From contig NZ_DASQNA010000027.1 in assembly GCF_035645195.1 (NCBI RefSeq), positions 94,916 through 158,915 on the forward strand: a stretch of DNA of 64,000 bases, given 5' to 3'. The translations under genes and the position numbers were made by a program. This DNA comes from Paenibacillus sp. (GTDB taxonomy: Bacteria > Bacillota > Bacilli > Paenibacillales > YIM-B00363). The notes beneath the pieces were generated by a model. It ran no database searches, was not told the DNA's origin, and worked only from the letters and a program-made list of their open reading frames with translations. This document shows, piece after piece, positions 1 to 9,083 of this stretch; position 1 is the stretch's first letter, and each line of letters starts with the position of its first letter.

Positions 1-873
1 TCTTTCGGCAACGACTACATCACCCTTTACGAGCAGGAAGGGGTGACCCGAAGCTATAAGGTGGGCAGCGCCGTCGCCGTTTCTCTGAAAGGCAGCCCCG
101 CCGTATGGACCGACCTTCGAATCGGAGACGAGGTGGCCGTTACGGTAGCCGCAGGAACAGTCACGAGTGTAGATGTGCTTCGGTCGACCGCATTGGACGG
201 GCGCTACCAGGGCAAGGTGAAATCGATTGAAGCCGACCGCCTGACGTTGACCGTGAACGGAAGCGACATGACCTTCGATGCAAATAAGGAGGGCGTTACC
301 GTCCTTTTCAACAACATCCCGGGTGACTGGACCAACATTCAAATCGGCAGCGATGCGGCAATCATCGTATCCGGCGGAGTGGTCTACCACGTCAGCGTAA
401 CGCAAAACACTCCGGTCACGCAGGACGGGGAGGGGCATGTTACCGCAGTATACCCGAAGCTGCAGCAAATCGTGGTGTTCCGAAACGGGGTTAACGAATT
501 GTATACGATCTCCAGGTCAGCGGATATTTTCCGAAGCGGCGTTGAATCCAGTCTGGACAAGATCATGCCGGGCGACAAAGTCGGTCTGGTCGTGGAGAAC
601 GGGGTCGTCACGTTCATCGCCGTCTCCGAACCGGCGAAAGAACAAGTTCGGAACGGGATCGTCAAGGGGATCTACATGTCGCATACGTATACGGGCCGGA
701 GCATCGCTCAGGTCACCATCCGGATGGATCAGGACGGAATACCGATCCATTACACGTACGAAGCATTGCCTGACGCAACGGTCGTCGGAGGCGTGGAGAA
801 GCTGTATTCGGATCGGACGGAAGTCGAGCTGCTGTTGTCCGACGGCAAGGTGTCGCACATCTTCGTTCGTTAA
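1..873 (+). CDS. C-terminal part of a secreted-type repeat protein (5' end outside the window)
   Basis: The reading frame is open from base 1 and ends at TAA 871-873, so the start lies upstream of the window. The visible 290 residues hold about four tandem units of roughly 70 residues, each ending in a strand pattern like GD-x-V-x-V-x2-G-x-V-x2-I-x-V (for example KVGLVVENGVVTFIAV). This beta-rich repeat style is common in C-terminal stalks of secreted or SLH-anchored Paenibacillaceae proteins, but no catalytic motif is visible and no family is recognised with certainty. The GTG at 43 is only an internal codon. A weak hairpin follows the stop. The role is unknown; a surface stalk is an inference. 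Confidence 0.7.
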   Translation, partial: SFGNDYITLYEQEGVTRSYKVGSAVAVSLKGSPAVWTDLRIGDEVAVTVAAGTVTSVDVLRSTALDGRYQGKVKSIEADRLTLTVNGSDMTFDANKEGVTVLFNNIPGDWTNIQIGSDAAIIVSGGVVYHVSVTQNTPVTQDGEGHVTAVYPKLQQIVVFRNGVNELYTISRSADIFRSGVESSLDKIMPGDKVGLVVENGVVTFIAVSEPAKEQVRNGIVKGIYMSHTYTGRSIAQVTIRMDQDGIPIHYTYEALPDATVVGGVEKLYSDRTEVELLLSDGKVSHIFVR

Positions 874-891
874 CGCCTCCTCTAACAGGAA

Positions 892-920
892 GAACCCCCG
901 CGCACTAGGCACAGGGGTTC
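892..920. terminator. Possible bidirectional hairpin between convergent genes
   Basis: GAACCCC (892-898) pairs with GGGGTTC (914-920) across a 15-base loop, 18 bases after the stop of the plus-strand gene and 21 bases from the end of the minus-strand gene. No long T run follows, so termination is plausible but weak. Confidence 0.35.
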
Positions 921-940
921 GTTCGGAGACGGCGTCAGAC

Positions 941-1228
941 TTATTTCGCTTCAGCCGCGAGCGCTTCCTGAAGATGCTCGCCTTCGACCAGCTGGCGCTC
1001 AATATCCACGCTGTGTCGTTCGAAGCACTTGCAGTAGTAATCCTTGCGGCAGATCGTGCATGGAATGTTTAAGAGCCTGTTGATACTGGTGATTTTCCAA
1101 GCCGGATCCTTCCGCATAAAGACGCGCGCTTTCGTTCGGTCCTTAAACGTTACGATGAACTGATACAGACCGAGCTCCTCGTTATGATCGGACAGGGAGA
1201 CAGTATCGACGACAAGTTTCGTTCTCAA
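941..1228 (-). CDS. Small Cys-cluster protein, unknown function
   Basis: A 95-residue protein starting at TTG 1228, chosen because AAAGGAG lies nine bases upstream of it. The N-terminal two thirds look like a small beta domain (GLYQFIVTFKDRTKARVFMR). The C-terminal part carries C-x2-C-x5-C-x-C (CTICRKDYYCKC), which could bind zinc or be redox-active. No signal peptide or membrane segment is visible. It lies in the same direction as the next gene upstream (1329-1754), about 100 bases away. I do not recognise the family. Confidence 0.6.
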   Translation of the reverse strand: MRTKLVVDTVSLSDHNEELGLYQFIVTFKDRTKARVFMRKDPAWKITSINRLLNIPCTICRKDYYCKCFERHSVDIERQLVEGEHLQEALAAEAK

Positions 1229-1328
1229 GGCAGATGGCTCCTTTGTTTAATGAATGTACTGTAGCCGATACATTAGTTTAATCATTTTCTGAGGCTAAAG
1301 TCAAAGCCTGCAGCGGCAAGCAGGGACA

Positions 1329-1754
1329 TTATTCGTCCTGATCTTGCGCGGAGGTCAGAATCGGAAAGCCGAGCACCTTCTTCAGATCGTTCAGCTCTCT
1401 GCGAAGCGCTCGAACCTGCTGGCGAAGCGACAGCACCTCTTCCTCGAGCCGGACGACGTGCGGATCGACCATCGTGGGCGTCCCGTCCGGCCCGTCGTGG
1501 GGCTGCTCCAACCGCAGCTGAAGCGTCACCGAAGGCTTCCTTCGCTGCTGCAGTTCTTCGAACTCGCCGGCTTCGAATCGTTGAATGAACGTTTGAAGGG
1601 CATCCGCCCGTATTTTCCATCCGATTCTGCGGTTTTCCGGAGGATCCGCTTGAATGTAGCCGGCGTTGAGCCACTTGCGGACCTCCTGCTTGTCCCTTGC
1701 GATGCCGCGTTCCTTGAGCAATTGGAATGCATCACGGACGCTGTAGATGGTCAT
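1329..1754 (-). CDS. Excisionase/MerR-like HTH protein with coiled-coil tail
   Basis: 141 residues from ATG 1754, with GGGGGT five bases upstream. Residues 1-60 (YSVRDAFQLLKERGI, then VRKWLNAGYI and GWKIRADALQTFI) follow the winged-helix layout of excisionase or MerR-type DNA-binding domains: an HTH reading a short site, then a wing with the R-R-I-G-W-K-I pattern. Residues about 98-128 (RLEEEVLSLRQQVRALRREL) are a heptad coiled coil, suggesting a dimer. Such proteins are either small regulators or relics of mobile elements. The nearby inverted repeat at 1855-1906 could be its target, but that is only inference from proximity. Confidence 0.65.
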   Translation of the reverse strand: MTIYSVRDAFQLLKERGIARDKQEVRKWLNAGYIQADPPENRRIGWKIRADALQTFIQRFEAGEFEELQQRRKPSVTLQLRLEQPHDGPDGTPTMVDPHVVRLEEEVLSLRQQVRALRRELNDLKKVLGFPILTSAQDQDE

Positions 1755-1854
1755 TATAAACCCCCTGACGTATCGTAAAATGTTAATATAACTATTATAG
1801 AAAAGTATGGTGGTTTCATCAATGAACAGTTCATTATCGATATTAAACCTTTTT

Positions 1855-1906
1855 CCATCATTAGGGATAACTTACGACTAAAGTGGTAGATTATCCCTAA
1901 TGATGG
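1855..1906. repeat. Perfect 16-bp inverted repeat
   Basis: CCATCATTAGGGATAA (1855-1870) and TTATCCCTAATGATGG (1891-1906) are exact reverse complements separated by 20 bases. It lies in the gene-poor stretch 1755-2204, 100 bases upstream of the start of the HTH gene on the minus strand. It has no T run typical of a terminator. It may be an operator, a recombination site or part of a small mobile element. Confidence 0.7.
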
Positions 1907-1978
1907 AGTCGGGCTTTAATACTTTTTAGTTAAAGAAATAGGTAAGTAGTTGGTTAGATGAAAAGATTTTTGCGCTTA

Positions 1979-2108
1979 GAGTAGAAAGTGGACACACCGT
2001 AAGAGCGAACCTGTTAGAATAAAAACAACGAAAAGGTCGAGGTGTGCCACGAGGGAGTACCGCCAGCATTTTGATGAGGAATTTAAGGCGGGAACACGGC
2101 CGGCATGA
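1979..2108 (+). mobile_element. Probable remnant of an IS3-type insertion sequence (orfA N-terminus)
   Basis: Within the non-coding stretch 1755-2204, bases 2046-2105 read in one frame as ATREYRQHFDEEFKAGTRPA before a stop at 2106. The R-E-Y-R-Q-x-F-D-E-E-F-K pattern matches my recollection of how many IS3-family OrfA transposase subunits begin. The flank 1979-2020 includes AGTAGAAAGTGGACAC, which looks like an IS terminal region. No transposase body or second end follows; the sequence runs straight into the cpsB gene. It is therefore a decayed fragment, and a chance match cannot be excluded. Confidence 0.4.
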
Positions 2109-2204
2109 AAATCGGGTAAAAAGACTCGGGCATGCGTTTATTCGCAAACATAGCTCCCGGTTTCGCGTTGATCTACGGATTATTCATGGAGAAAGGTGAT
2201 CTTA

Positions 2205-2975
2205 TTGATTGATATACATTGCCATATACTCCCCCAAGCTGACGATGGACCGGATACGCTTGAAAAATCTCTTGCTATGGCTAAAAAAGCAGTTCGCGAT
2301 GGTATAAAGACGATTGTTGCGACACCTCACCATTTAAACGGGAGGTATACAAATAATAAGTTTAATATCGAAAAGGATGTGCGTGAACTTCAAACGAATC
2401 TCGATAAACATGGGATAGACCTTAATGTCCTACCTGGGCAAGAGTTGCATTGTTCTTCATCGTTATCTAGTTACATATATAATGACTCTGGGATCCTAAC
2501 ATTAAATAACTCTCGGTATTTATTGCTCGAACTTCCATCAGGCGAAATTCCCTTGGGATTTTGGGAAATTATCCATGAAATACGAGTTATGAACTTAACC
2601 CCTATTATTGCTCATCCGGAGAGAAATAAGGAGATATTAGGTAAAGTTGATATCCTTTCATCATTTGTAGAGGAAGGTGTCTTGATTCAAGTAACAGCTC
2701 AGTCCCTATTGGGGGGATTCGGGCCAACTATTCAGAAAGCGGCAAGGAGAATGTGTCAACAGAACACAATTCACTTTATTGCTTCTGATGCCCATAATAA
2801 TTCTACAAGACCGTTTTTAATGAAGGAAGCCTGCAACTGGGTTCTTAACGAGATGGGGAATGATTACGTAGAATATTACCTTGATAATGCAGAAAGGGTT
2901 ATACGTAATCAGGAGGTAGTCCCGATGACACCTCAACTTAAAAAAAAGAATCGCTTATTCTTTTGGATGAAATAA
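2205..2975 (+). CDS. PHP-type protein-tyrosine phosphatase (CpsB/YwqE family)
   Basis: Metal-dependent phosphatase that removes phosphate from the BY-kinase of exopolysaccharide systems. Family metal-site motifs are visible: DIHCH near the start, ATPHH, QELHC, IAHPERN and ASDAHN. The length of 256 residues is typical. I chose TTG 2205, which gives the family-like N-terminus MIDIHCHILP, because GGAGAAAGGTGAT ends four bases upstream; the in-frame GTG 2196 lies inside that ribosome site. The gene is AT-rich compared with its left neighbours. Its partners are the Wzz protein at 5719 and the kinase at 6452, although an SLH gene separates them. Confidence 0.88.
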   Translation: MIDIHCHILPQADDGPDTLEKSLAMAKKAVRDGIKTIVATPHHLNGRYTNNKFNIEKDVRELQTNLDKHGIDLNVLPGQELHCSSSLSSYIYNDSGILTLNNSRYLLLELPSGEIPLGFWEIIHEIRVMNLTPIIAHPERNKEILGKVDILSSFVEEGVLIQVTAQSLLGGFGPTIQKAARRMCQQNTIHFIASDAHNNSTRPFLMKEACNWVLNEMGNDYVEYYLDNAERVIRNQEVVPMTPQLKKKNRLFFWMK

Positions 2976-3094
2976 TTCTTTAATTTTGTCGAATTCATTG
3001 CCCGCTAAAGAGAAACTGTGTTATTCTGTATTTAACCAAGTTACATAAAAATGGAATTTCGTAGTTTGCTGATACGACCATAAGAGGTGAAGAG

Positions 3095-5578
3095 ATGAAG
3101 AAAGTACTAAAGACGACAGTTGCAGCTTCGCTCGTATTTGGGACAGTGACGGGGTTGCCGATTGCTGGATTGCACCCGATTACTGGGGCAAAGGTCGTAC
3201 ATGCAGCCACTACATATACGCCGGTAGCACTGCCGGAGTCTGCAAAGAATTGGCTTAAAAAGTTGGAAGCTGCCTATGATCTCCTAGATGCTGATGAGAA
3301 GCAAGCTATCGAACAAGCACGTACGAATTTGTTGCAAAGTAATCCGGGTACTGGGGTAGTTGACCCGATCGTTGAGTTTCTGAATGCGAATTCCCAAGGT
3401 GTAACCTTTACCCGGGACGAAGTGGCAAGCGTGGTCTGGTCATTCGCGCATTTCCTTTCGACGACGGATGATGCGCAGTTGGAGACGTTCCTCGACCAGT
3501 TCCGTCAATCCTCGTCTGTTCGCGCGTTCTTTACGAAGTTGCTTGAGCCTACGGATATTGATTTGAACGGAGCCAACGGCTTGGACGTCGACGACGCAAT
3601 TGAATTCTTTGTTGCATACCAAGCAGCTCTCTTGAGCTCTGTAAATCCATCCGACGCTTTAAAATATTTGGCTGGCACGACTACAGGGAATGACTTGACA
3701 AATCTTAAGACACAGCTTAAATCCGATATTCAGGAAGCCTTCACACAGGTGATGGCCAATAATACTTTAAATCTTTCCAAAGTATTAAGCTATTACGCAC
3801 CAAATACAGCAGATAAAGCTGAACTGGCTGAAGCATTCGCAGAGACGATGCTGGCTATGACGAATCAATACGATCCTCAATTGAAAGCGACGCGTGCATT
3901 CGTTAAGGCGTCCGTCCTTAGCGAAGTCCAATTTTCGACCTCCGTTACGAATAATGGCCGCACTTTAACGCCACAGTTGAAGATTTCGAATGTAAACATC
4001 CCGAACACGTTAGTAACTTGGTCCGTAGTCCAAAGCACGAACAGTATGATTGCCGTTAGCAACAATACGTTCGTTCTTGCAACAACTGCTCAGGCCAATC
4101 AAGTGTATACGGCAACAGTGCGGGCGGTTGACTCGATGTTCAATGTAAAGTTGTATGAAGGCAGCATCTCTATGACATACGTACCGCCAGTTGATAACGG
4201 TGGTAATAACAACGATGGCGGTAACAATCCTGGTGGCGGAGTTCCAGTAACAAACACGCCCACACCGGTAGTTGATCGCCAAGAGGTCGCAACCCGGGTT
4301 ACGAACACGATTAACAACTTCAAGAACCAAATTGATACTGCGGCACCGGCTCAACGGGCAAGCCTAGTGAAAGAGGCCGTCAAAGAGGTTAAAGAAGCCC
4401 TTAAATCAATTGGTAAGTTGAATCTGTCCAATGCCGTTACCCGCACGGGGAACCAAGCAACGGTCGCGGTCACTGCCAGCGCCATTATCGAGCAAATCAA
4501 CCAAATTAAAGAACAGGCGGAAGCTCTCGCAGTAGCGTTGAGGGAGCTTGACCCGAACGCGAAAGTGAAGCCGGTCCTTGTCCTAGATCTCGGAACCGTT
4601 GATGCGTCAAGCTTGTCCGTGCCGCTCGCCAAAGAAATTCTAGATGCAGCGAAAGCTGCAGGTTTAGACGTAAGCATCGCTGCGAACGGTGTCAGCATCG
4701 CATTTAATCCGTCGGTCTTCTCCGATACAACGACGCTGACGATTGAAACCCAAGACGAGAGTGTCGCTACGGAAGTGACGGATCTGCCTCTCGCATCCGA
4801 CGTTTACGAGTTTACATTTACGGACGAGTCCGGAGAAATCGAAAACTTCGAACAACCGGTAGAAATGGTACTTACGTTGGAAGACAACGGGGACTTGGAA
4901 GAGGACTTCTTGACGGTTGCTAAGATCGATAATGGAAGTTTGATTATCTACGGCGGCAGCGTGACGGAAGGCTCGATTCGCGTCCACAGAACCTCGTTCT
5001 CGACGTACACGGTCGTTGAGAATAAGGTGACATTCGAAGATACGGCATCCGTTAATGCATGGGCCGGTCGACAAATTCAGTCGATCGCTGCGAAAGGGAT
5101 CGTTGAGGGACGCGGGGAAGGGCAGTTCGATCCGAATGCCTATGTAACGCGCGCAGAATTCGCGAAAATGATCGCGAAGACGCTGGGGATCGAAGGCGGG
5201 GAAGAGAATTTCAGCGACGTCTCCTCGACGGATTGGTTCCAGCCGTATGTCGGAGCGGTGCAGAAGTGGGGCATTACGAACGGTCGCTCTGCAGGGCAAT
5301 TCGCACCGAACGAAAATATTACTCGCGCGGAAATGGCGACAATGATCGCGCGTGCGCTTGAGCAAGTTCGCGGCGTACAAAGCTTTGCGGAGAGCGAAGC
5401 GATGTTGGAACAGTTTACGGATGCCGATTCCATCCACGCGACGCTCCAGGACGGAGTTGCTTATGCCGTTGACCAAGGCATCGTTATCGGTCTCCCGGAC
5501 GGCAATTTCGCGCCTGATAGCTATACGACTCGAGCACAGGCCGCCGTTATGATTTACCGAGCATTAAACCTCGAATAA
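3095..5578 (+). CDS. Secreted protein with three C-terminal SLH domains
   Basis: 827 residues with an N-terminal signal peptide (KKVLKTTVAASLVFG, likely cleaved after VVHAA near residue 38). A helical region of about 240 residues follows, then a beta domain (270-355), a Gly/Asn/Pro linker near 365-385 (NNNDGGNNPGGG), a mixed domain (390-640) and three SLH repeats from about 650 to 827, each with the F-x-D-V/A, G-x-F-x-P and TRAE/TRAQ signatures. SLH domains bind pyruvylated secondary cell-wall polymer, so the protein should be held on the cell surface. Start ATG 3095 has AGAGGTGAAG just upstream. It sits between cpsB and the Wzz/kinase pair and ends at a strong terminator. The function of the middle part is unknown. 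Confidence 0.88.
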   Translation: MKKVLKTTVAASLVFGTVTGLPIAGLHPITGAKVVHAATTYTPVALPESAKNWLKKLEAAYDLLDADEKQAIEQARTNLLQSNPGTGVVDPIVEFLNANSQGVTFTRDEVASVVWSFAHFLSTTDDAQLETFLDQFRQSSSVRAFFTKLLEPTDIDLNGANGLDVDDAIEFFVAYQAALLSSVNPSDALKYLAGTTTGNDLTNLKTQLKSDIQEAFTQVMANNTLNLSKVLSYYAPNTADKAELAEAFAETMLAMTNQYDPQLKATRAFVKASVLSEVQFSTSVTNNGRTLTPQLKISNVNIPNTLVTWSVVQSTNSMIAVSNNTFVLATTAQANQVYTATVRAVDSMFNVKLYEGSISMTYVPPVDNGGNNNDGGNNPGGGVPVTNTPTPVVDRQEVATRVTNTINNFKNQIDTAAPAQRASLVKEAVKEVKEALKSIGKLNLSNAVTRTGNQATVAVTASAIIEQINQIKEQAEALAVALRELDPNAKVKPVLVLDLGTVDASSLSVPLAKEILDAAKAAGLDVSIAANGVSIAFNPSVFSDTTTLTIETQDESVATEVTDLPLASDVYEFTFTDESGEIENFEQPVEMVLTLEDNGDLEEDFLTVAKIDNGSLIIYGGSVTEGSIRVHRTSFSTYTVVENKVTFEDTASVNAWAGRQIQSIAAKGIVEGRGEGQFDPNAYVTRAEFAKMIAKTLGIEGGEENFSDVSSTDWFQPYVGAVQKWGITNGRSAGQFAPNENITRAEMATMIARALEQVRGVQSFAESEAMLEQFTDADSIHATLQDGVAYAVDQGIVIGLPDGNFAPDSYTTRAQAAVMIYRALNLE

Positions 5579-5598
5579 TTGAAGGAATCATCCAAACT

Positions 5599-5630
5599 AG
5601 CCTTCCTCCTTGCAGGGGGAAGGCTTTCTT
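5599..5630 (+). terminator. Rho-independent terminator after the SLH gene
   Basis: AGCCTTCC (5599-5606) pairs with GGAAGGCT (5618-5625), followed by TTCTT. It starts 20 bases after the stop of the SLH gene, which separates that gene from the Wzz/kinase transcription unit. Confidence 0.75.
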
Positions 5631-5718
5631 AATCTAAGTTTTCTCACTATCTATTCATCCCTGGATCAGTTAGAATGGTAGAAACACGAGAGATTATTAA
5701 GGGAGTTAATAGGCAATC

Positions 5719-6471
5719 ATGGAACTCGATCTGAAAGACTACTTCAAAATTATCCGGAAGCGGCTGGCTTGGATTATAGTGGTGGTATTGTTGGCGAGCC
5801 TGGCCTCGGGTGTCGTGAGCGCCTTCTATTTGAAACCTGTATATGAAGCTTCTACGAAATTGATTGTCAATCAATCCAATGACACAAGTTCCATGGGGCA
5901 GTTGGACATCAATCAGGTCAATCTAAACCTTCGATTAATAGATACATATAAGGAAATTATCCGTACGCCGGCGATTATGCAGGTTGTAGCCGAGGAAAAT
6001 CCTGAATTCGATTTGACTGCAGACCAATTGATCGCGAAGGTGAGAGTCAGTTCGGTAAATAATACGCAAGTGATGACGCTAGTCGTCGAAGACGGATCTT
6101 ATGAAAAGGCGGCAGCTATCGTGAATGCGATCTCCTATGTGTTCCAAAGGGAGATCCCAAAGATCATGAACGTAGATAACGTCTCGATATTGAACGAAGC
6201 CCCCCTTGAGGTCAACCCTTCCCCAGTTAAGCCGAACGTCCTTTTGAACATAGCAATAGCGTTCATCGTCTCGTTAATGGCAGTCATTGGATGGGTGTTC
6301 CTTATGGAATATTTGGACGATACGATAAAAACCGAGAATGATGTCAGCGAAATCATCGGACTTCCGACGTTGTCGTTGGTCGCTCGGACGACGAATGAAG
6401 ATTTTGTACCCCACGGCGGGAAAAGCTTAAAACGGAAGGTGACGGACAGCCATGCCGCTCCAAACCAATAA
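5719..6471 (+). CDS. Wzz-type polysaccharide co-polymerase (CapA/YwqC-like kinase modulator)
   Basis: 250 residues with the Wzz layout: a cytoplasmic N-terminus (DLKDYFKIIRKRLAWII), a first membrane helix at about 17-38, an extracellular domain with the PVYEASTKLIV motif, and a second membrane helix at about 172-194 (LLNIAIAFIVSLMAVIGWVF) followed by a short cytoplasmic tail. In Gram-positive systems this protein activates the separate BY-kinase and controls chain length. Its last 20 bases overlap the kinase gene, so the two are probably co-translated. AAGGGAG lies 13 bases upstream of ATG 5719. Confidence 0.88.
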   Translation: MELDLKDYFKIIRKRLAWIIVVVLLASLASGVVSAFYLKPVYEASTKLIVNQSNDTSSMGQLDINQVNLNLRLIDTYKEIIRTPAIMQVVAEENPEFDLTADQLIAKVRVSSVNNTQVMTLVVEDGSYEKAAAIVNAISYVFQREIPKIMNVDNVSILNEAPLEVNPSPVKPNVLLNIAIAFIVSLMAVIGWVFLMEYLDDTIKTENDVSEIIGLPTLSLVARTTNEDFVPHGGKSLKRKVTDSHAAPNQ

Positions 6472-7147
6472 CAACCAGAGAAAAATCATAACGGTATCCA
6501 ACCCGAAATCCCCCATCTCCGAATCGTACGTAAGACTCCGTACCAATATAGAATTGTCAGCTGTCGACGAGCCGATTCAGGTGATCATGGTCACATCGGC
6601 CAACCCTGGAGAAGGGAAGTCGACGACGGCGGCAAATCTAGCGGTAGTCTATGCTCAAGCTGACAAACAAGTGTTGTTAATCGATGCCGATTTGCGGAAA
6701 CCGACGATGCATCATCATTTCATGCTAAGCAACCGGAACGGCCTGACAAGCGTGCTTACTAACCAAGTTTCAATCGGTGGAGCGATCAGAGAAACGAGCG
6801 TTCCTAATCTGCGGGCGTTGACCTCTGGTCCAATTCCGCCCAATCCTTCGGAGCTTCTTTCTTCGAAAAGAATGGAGTCGCTGATCGCGGAGTTGCGCAG
6901 CGAGTTCGATATTATTATCATTGACACCCCCCCGACACTTGCCGTAGCTGACGCGCAAATCATTTCAACGCGGTCGGACGGTGCAATCTTGGTGCTTAAC
7001 TCCGGAAATGTTAAGCGCGAGCTTGCTTTGAAGGCGAAGCAAAGTTTGGAGCATGCGAAGGCCAGAATCCTAGGTGTCGTCCTCAACAATGTAGACCGGA
7101 AAAACGCCGATTCTTATTACTATTATTATTACGGCGAGGGACAATAA
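6452..7147 (+). CDS. BY-kinase, tyrosine-protein kinase of the CpsD/CapB family
   Basis: Cytoplasmic autophosphorylating tyrosine kinase that works with the adjacent Wzz protein in capsule or exopolysaccharide control. Visible motifs: Walker A ANPGEGKSTTAAN at about residues 50-62, Walker A' VLLIDADLRKP at about 74-84, and Walker B IIIIDTPPTLAVADA at about 153-167. It ends with a run of tyrosines (ADSYYYYYYGEGQ), the usual autophosphorylation cluster. The length of 231 residues is normal. The start ATG 6452 overlaps the end of the Wzz gene, with AAGGTGACGG as ribosome site. CpsB at 2205 is the likely opposing phosphatase. Confidence 0.93.
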   Translation: MPLQTNNNQRKIITVSNPKSPISESYVRLRTNIELSAVDEPIQVIMVTSANPGEGKSTTAANLAVVYAQADKQVLLIDADLRKPTMHHHFMLSNRNGLTSVLTNQVSIGGAIRETSVPNLRALTSGPIPPNPSELLSSKRMESLIAELRSEFDIIIIDTPPTLAVADAQIISTRSDGAILVLNSGNVKRELALKAKQSLEHAKARILGVVLNNVDRKNADSYYYYYYGEGQ

Positions 7148-7218
7148 ACCGGCTGCGTAACTATCTAGTATGGTCGAAGTAAAGAGGTTTAATAAAACAT
7201 ACTCGGAATGGTGAAGAA

Positions 7219-9042
7219 ATGACGACGGCACAAAGGGTAACTCTTCTTGTCTTTCTCGATTCAATTTTAGTCGGGATATCGGTTATAAGTTCTTATGTAA
7301 TTAAGTATTATGGAGAGATCACGCCAGCCATTTGGTATGAAGCATCCATTTCCACTTTAGTATCGGTTGTTTGTTTAGGGGCATGTCTCTACAAATTCGG
7401 CTTATACCATCGGGTTTGGCGATATGCAAGTATTGGCGAGATCGTATCGATTCTACGCGCTACCGTTATCGGTTGTATTATTGCTTATTGCGTAGGTTCG
7501 TTGATCGTCATGCAATGGATGCCATGGCAAGTAGCCACTCGTTCCTTCGAAACGACGATCTTGCTTGTGGGCGGAGCGCGATTCGTTTGGAGAGTTTACC
7601 GTGATCACTACATAACTGAAAAGCAAACTGCGCAGCGAAGGGCATTGATTGTAGGAGCCGGCGACTGCGGTTCGATCATCGTGAAAGAGTTGAGAAACAA
7701 TCCCTCCTCGAATCAAAAACCGGTTGCCTTCATCGATGATGATCCTCATAAACAAAAGATGCAGCTACACGGGCTTCCCGTTATTGGCACCCGCGAAACG
7801 ATTGCTCGGACCGTCGAAAGTTTGCATATCGACGACATCATTATCGCAATGCCGTCCGTTTCGCAACGACAAATTGTCGATATCATTGAAGTCTGTAAGC
7901 GCACGTCTGCCAAATTGAAAATCATCCCGCCGTTAAGCCATCTGTTCGAAGGCAAAGTGAATATTCGTTCGATTCGGGACGTTCAGGTCGAGGATTTGTT
8001 AGGCAGAGATCCGGTTAACGTCGACCTGAAAGGAATAACCGAGTATGTAAAAGATCGCGTCGTTTTGGTTACCGGAGCCGGCGGCTCGATCGGTTCGGAA
8101 CTTTGCCGCCAGTTGCTGTTTTTTAAGCCTTCTAAGTTGCTCCTGTTGGGCCATGGGGAGAACAGCATTTATCAAATTGATAATGAACTGAGCCAATTGA
8201 AGATGAACATCCCAGTGGAGACCATCATCGCCGATATCCAGGATAAAAAGAGAATGCAGGATATTTTTACGCATTACCGGCCACAAGTGGTGTTCCACGC
8301 AGCTGCGCATAAACATGTGCCGTTAATGGAACAAAACCCCTCGGAATCTATTAAAAATAACGTTTTCGGGACCAAAAACGTTGCAGACTGCTCTGTGAAA
8401 TTTGGGGTTGAACGCTTTGTACTGATCTCTTCCGACAAGGCAGTCAACCCAACCAGCGTGATGGGTGTCACCAAACGGATCGCGGAGATGATCGTCCAGT
8501 GTATGAACGTGAACAGCGCGACGAAGTTTACGGCAGTCCGGTTCGGCAATGTGCTCGGCAGCCGGGGCAGCGTCATTCCGCGGTTTAAAGATCAAATCGC
8601 TAAGGGCGGTCCCGTCACGGTGACGCATCCGGAAATGGTCCGTTATTTTATGACTATTCCGGAAGCGGTACAGCTTGTGATCCAAGCCGGGGCTTACGCG
8701 CAAGGCGGGGAAGTGTTTATATTGGATATGGGGAAGCCGGTAAAGATTAACACGCTCGCTGAAGATTTAATCCGCTTCTCTGGTTTTGAGCCCCATATCG
8801 ATATTAAAATCGAGTATACGGGGATCCGCCCCGGCGAGAAGCTGTATGAGGAGCTCCTTACGGAAGAGGAAGGGCTGACGACGACAAAGCATGATCGAAT
8901 CTTTATCGGGAAACCGACAAATTTGAGCCGCTCGGAGCTTGATTTCGAATTGAAACGTTTGGAGCAAGTATTAGGCGAGGATCAAAAGGTGATACGGGAT
9001 TTGTTAAAGATGATCGTTCCGACGTATCAAAATGTTTCATAA
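7219..9042 (+). CDS. CapD/EpsC-type nucleotide-sugar 4,6-dehydratase, membrane-bound
   Basis: 607 residues. Four N-terminal membrane helices (residues about 5-105) precede a CoA-binding-like Rossmann domain (GAGDCGSIIVKEL near 147) and a catalytic short-chain dehydrogenase domain (TGAGGSIGSE near 283; SSDKAVNPTSVMGVTK near 404). The S-M-x3-K arrangement, with Met in place of the usual Tyr, is typical of the PglF/CapD/EpsC group, which makes UDP-4-keto-6-deoxy sugars such as precursors of bacillosamine or QuiNAc-type sugars. The exact substrate cannot be read. It lies 71 bases after the kinase gene in the same direction, and the motif positions agree with a full-length enzyme. Confidence 0.88.
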   Translation: MTTAQRVTLLVFLDSILVGISVISSYVIKYYGEITPAIWYEASISTLVSVVCLGACLYKFGLYHRVWRYASIGEIVSILRATVIGCIIAYCVGSLIVMQWMPWQVATRSFETTILLVGGARFVWRVYRDHYITEKQTAQRRALIVGAGDCGSIIVKELRNNPSSNQKPVAFIDDDPHKQKMQLHGLPVIGTRETIARTVESLHIDDIIIAMPSVSQRQIVDIIEVCKRTSAKLKIIPPLSHLFEGKVNIRSIRDVQVEDLLGRDPVNVDLKGITEYVKDRVVLVTGAGGSIGSELCRQLLFFKPSKLLLLGHGENSIYQIDNELSQLKMNIPVETIIADIQDKKRMQDIFTHYRPQVVFHAAAHKHVPLMEQNPSESIKNNVFGTKNVADCSVKFGVERFVLISSDKAVNPTSVMGVTKRIAEMIVQCMNVNSATKFTAVRFGNVLGSRGSVIPRFKDQIAKGGPVTVTHPEMVRYFMTIPEAVQLVIQAGAYAQGGEVFILDMGKPVKINTLAEDLIRFSGFEPHIDIKIEYTGIRPGEKLYEELLTEEEGLTTTKHDRIFIGKPTNLSRSELDFELKRLEQVLGEDQKVIRDLLKMIVPTYQNVS

Positions 9043-9043
9043 C

Positions 9044-9083
9044 TAAAGGAGTCATTATGAATATAAAGGAGTCATTATGAATA
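9044..9083 (+). repeat. 20-bp tandem duplication that copies a ribosome site and start codon
   Basis: The unit TAAAGGAGTCATTATGAATA occurs twice back to back (9044-9063, 9064-9083). The first copy starts a seven-codon open frame (MNIKESL, ATG 9057, stop TGA 9078-9080) whose stop overlaps the second ATG at 9077 as ATGA. The duplication therefore puts a mini-ORF directly ahead of the following broken gene. Confidence 0.9.
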
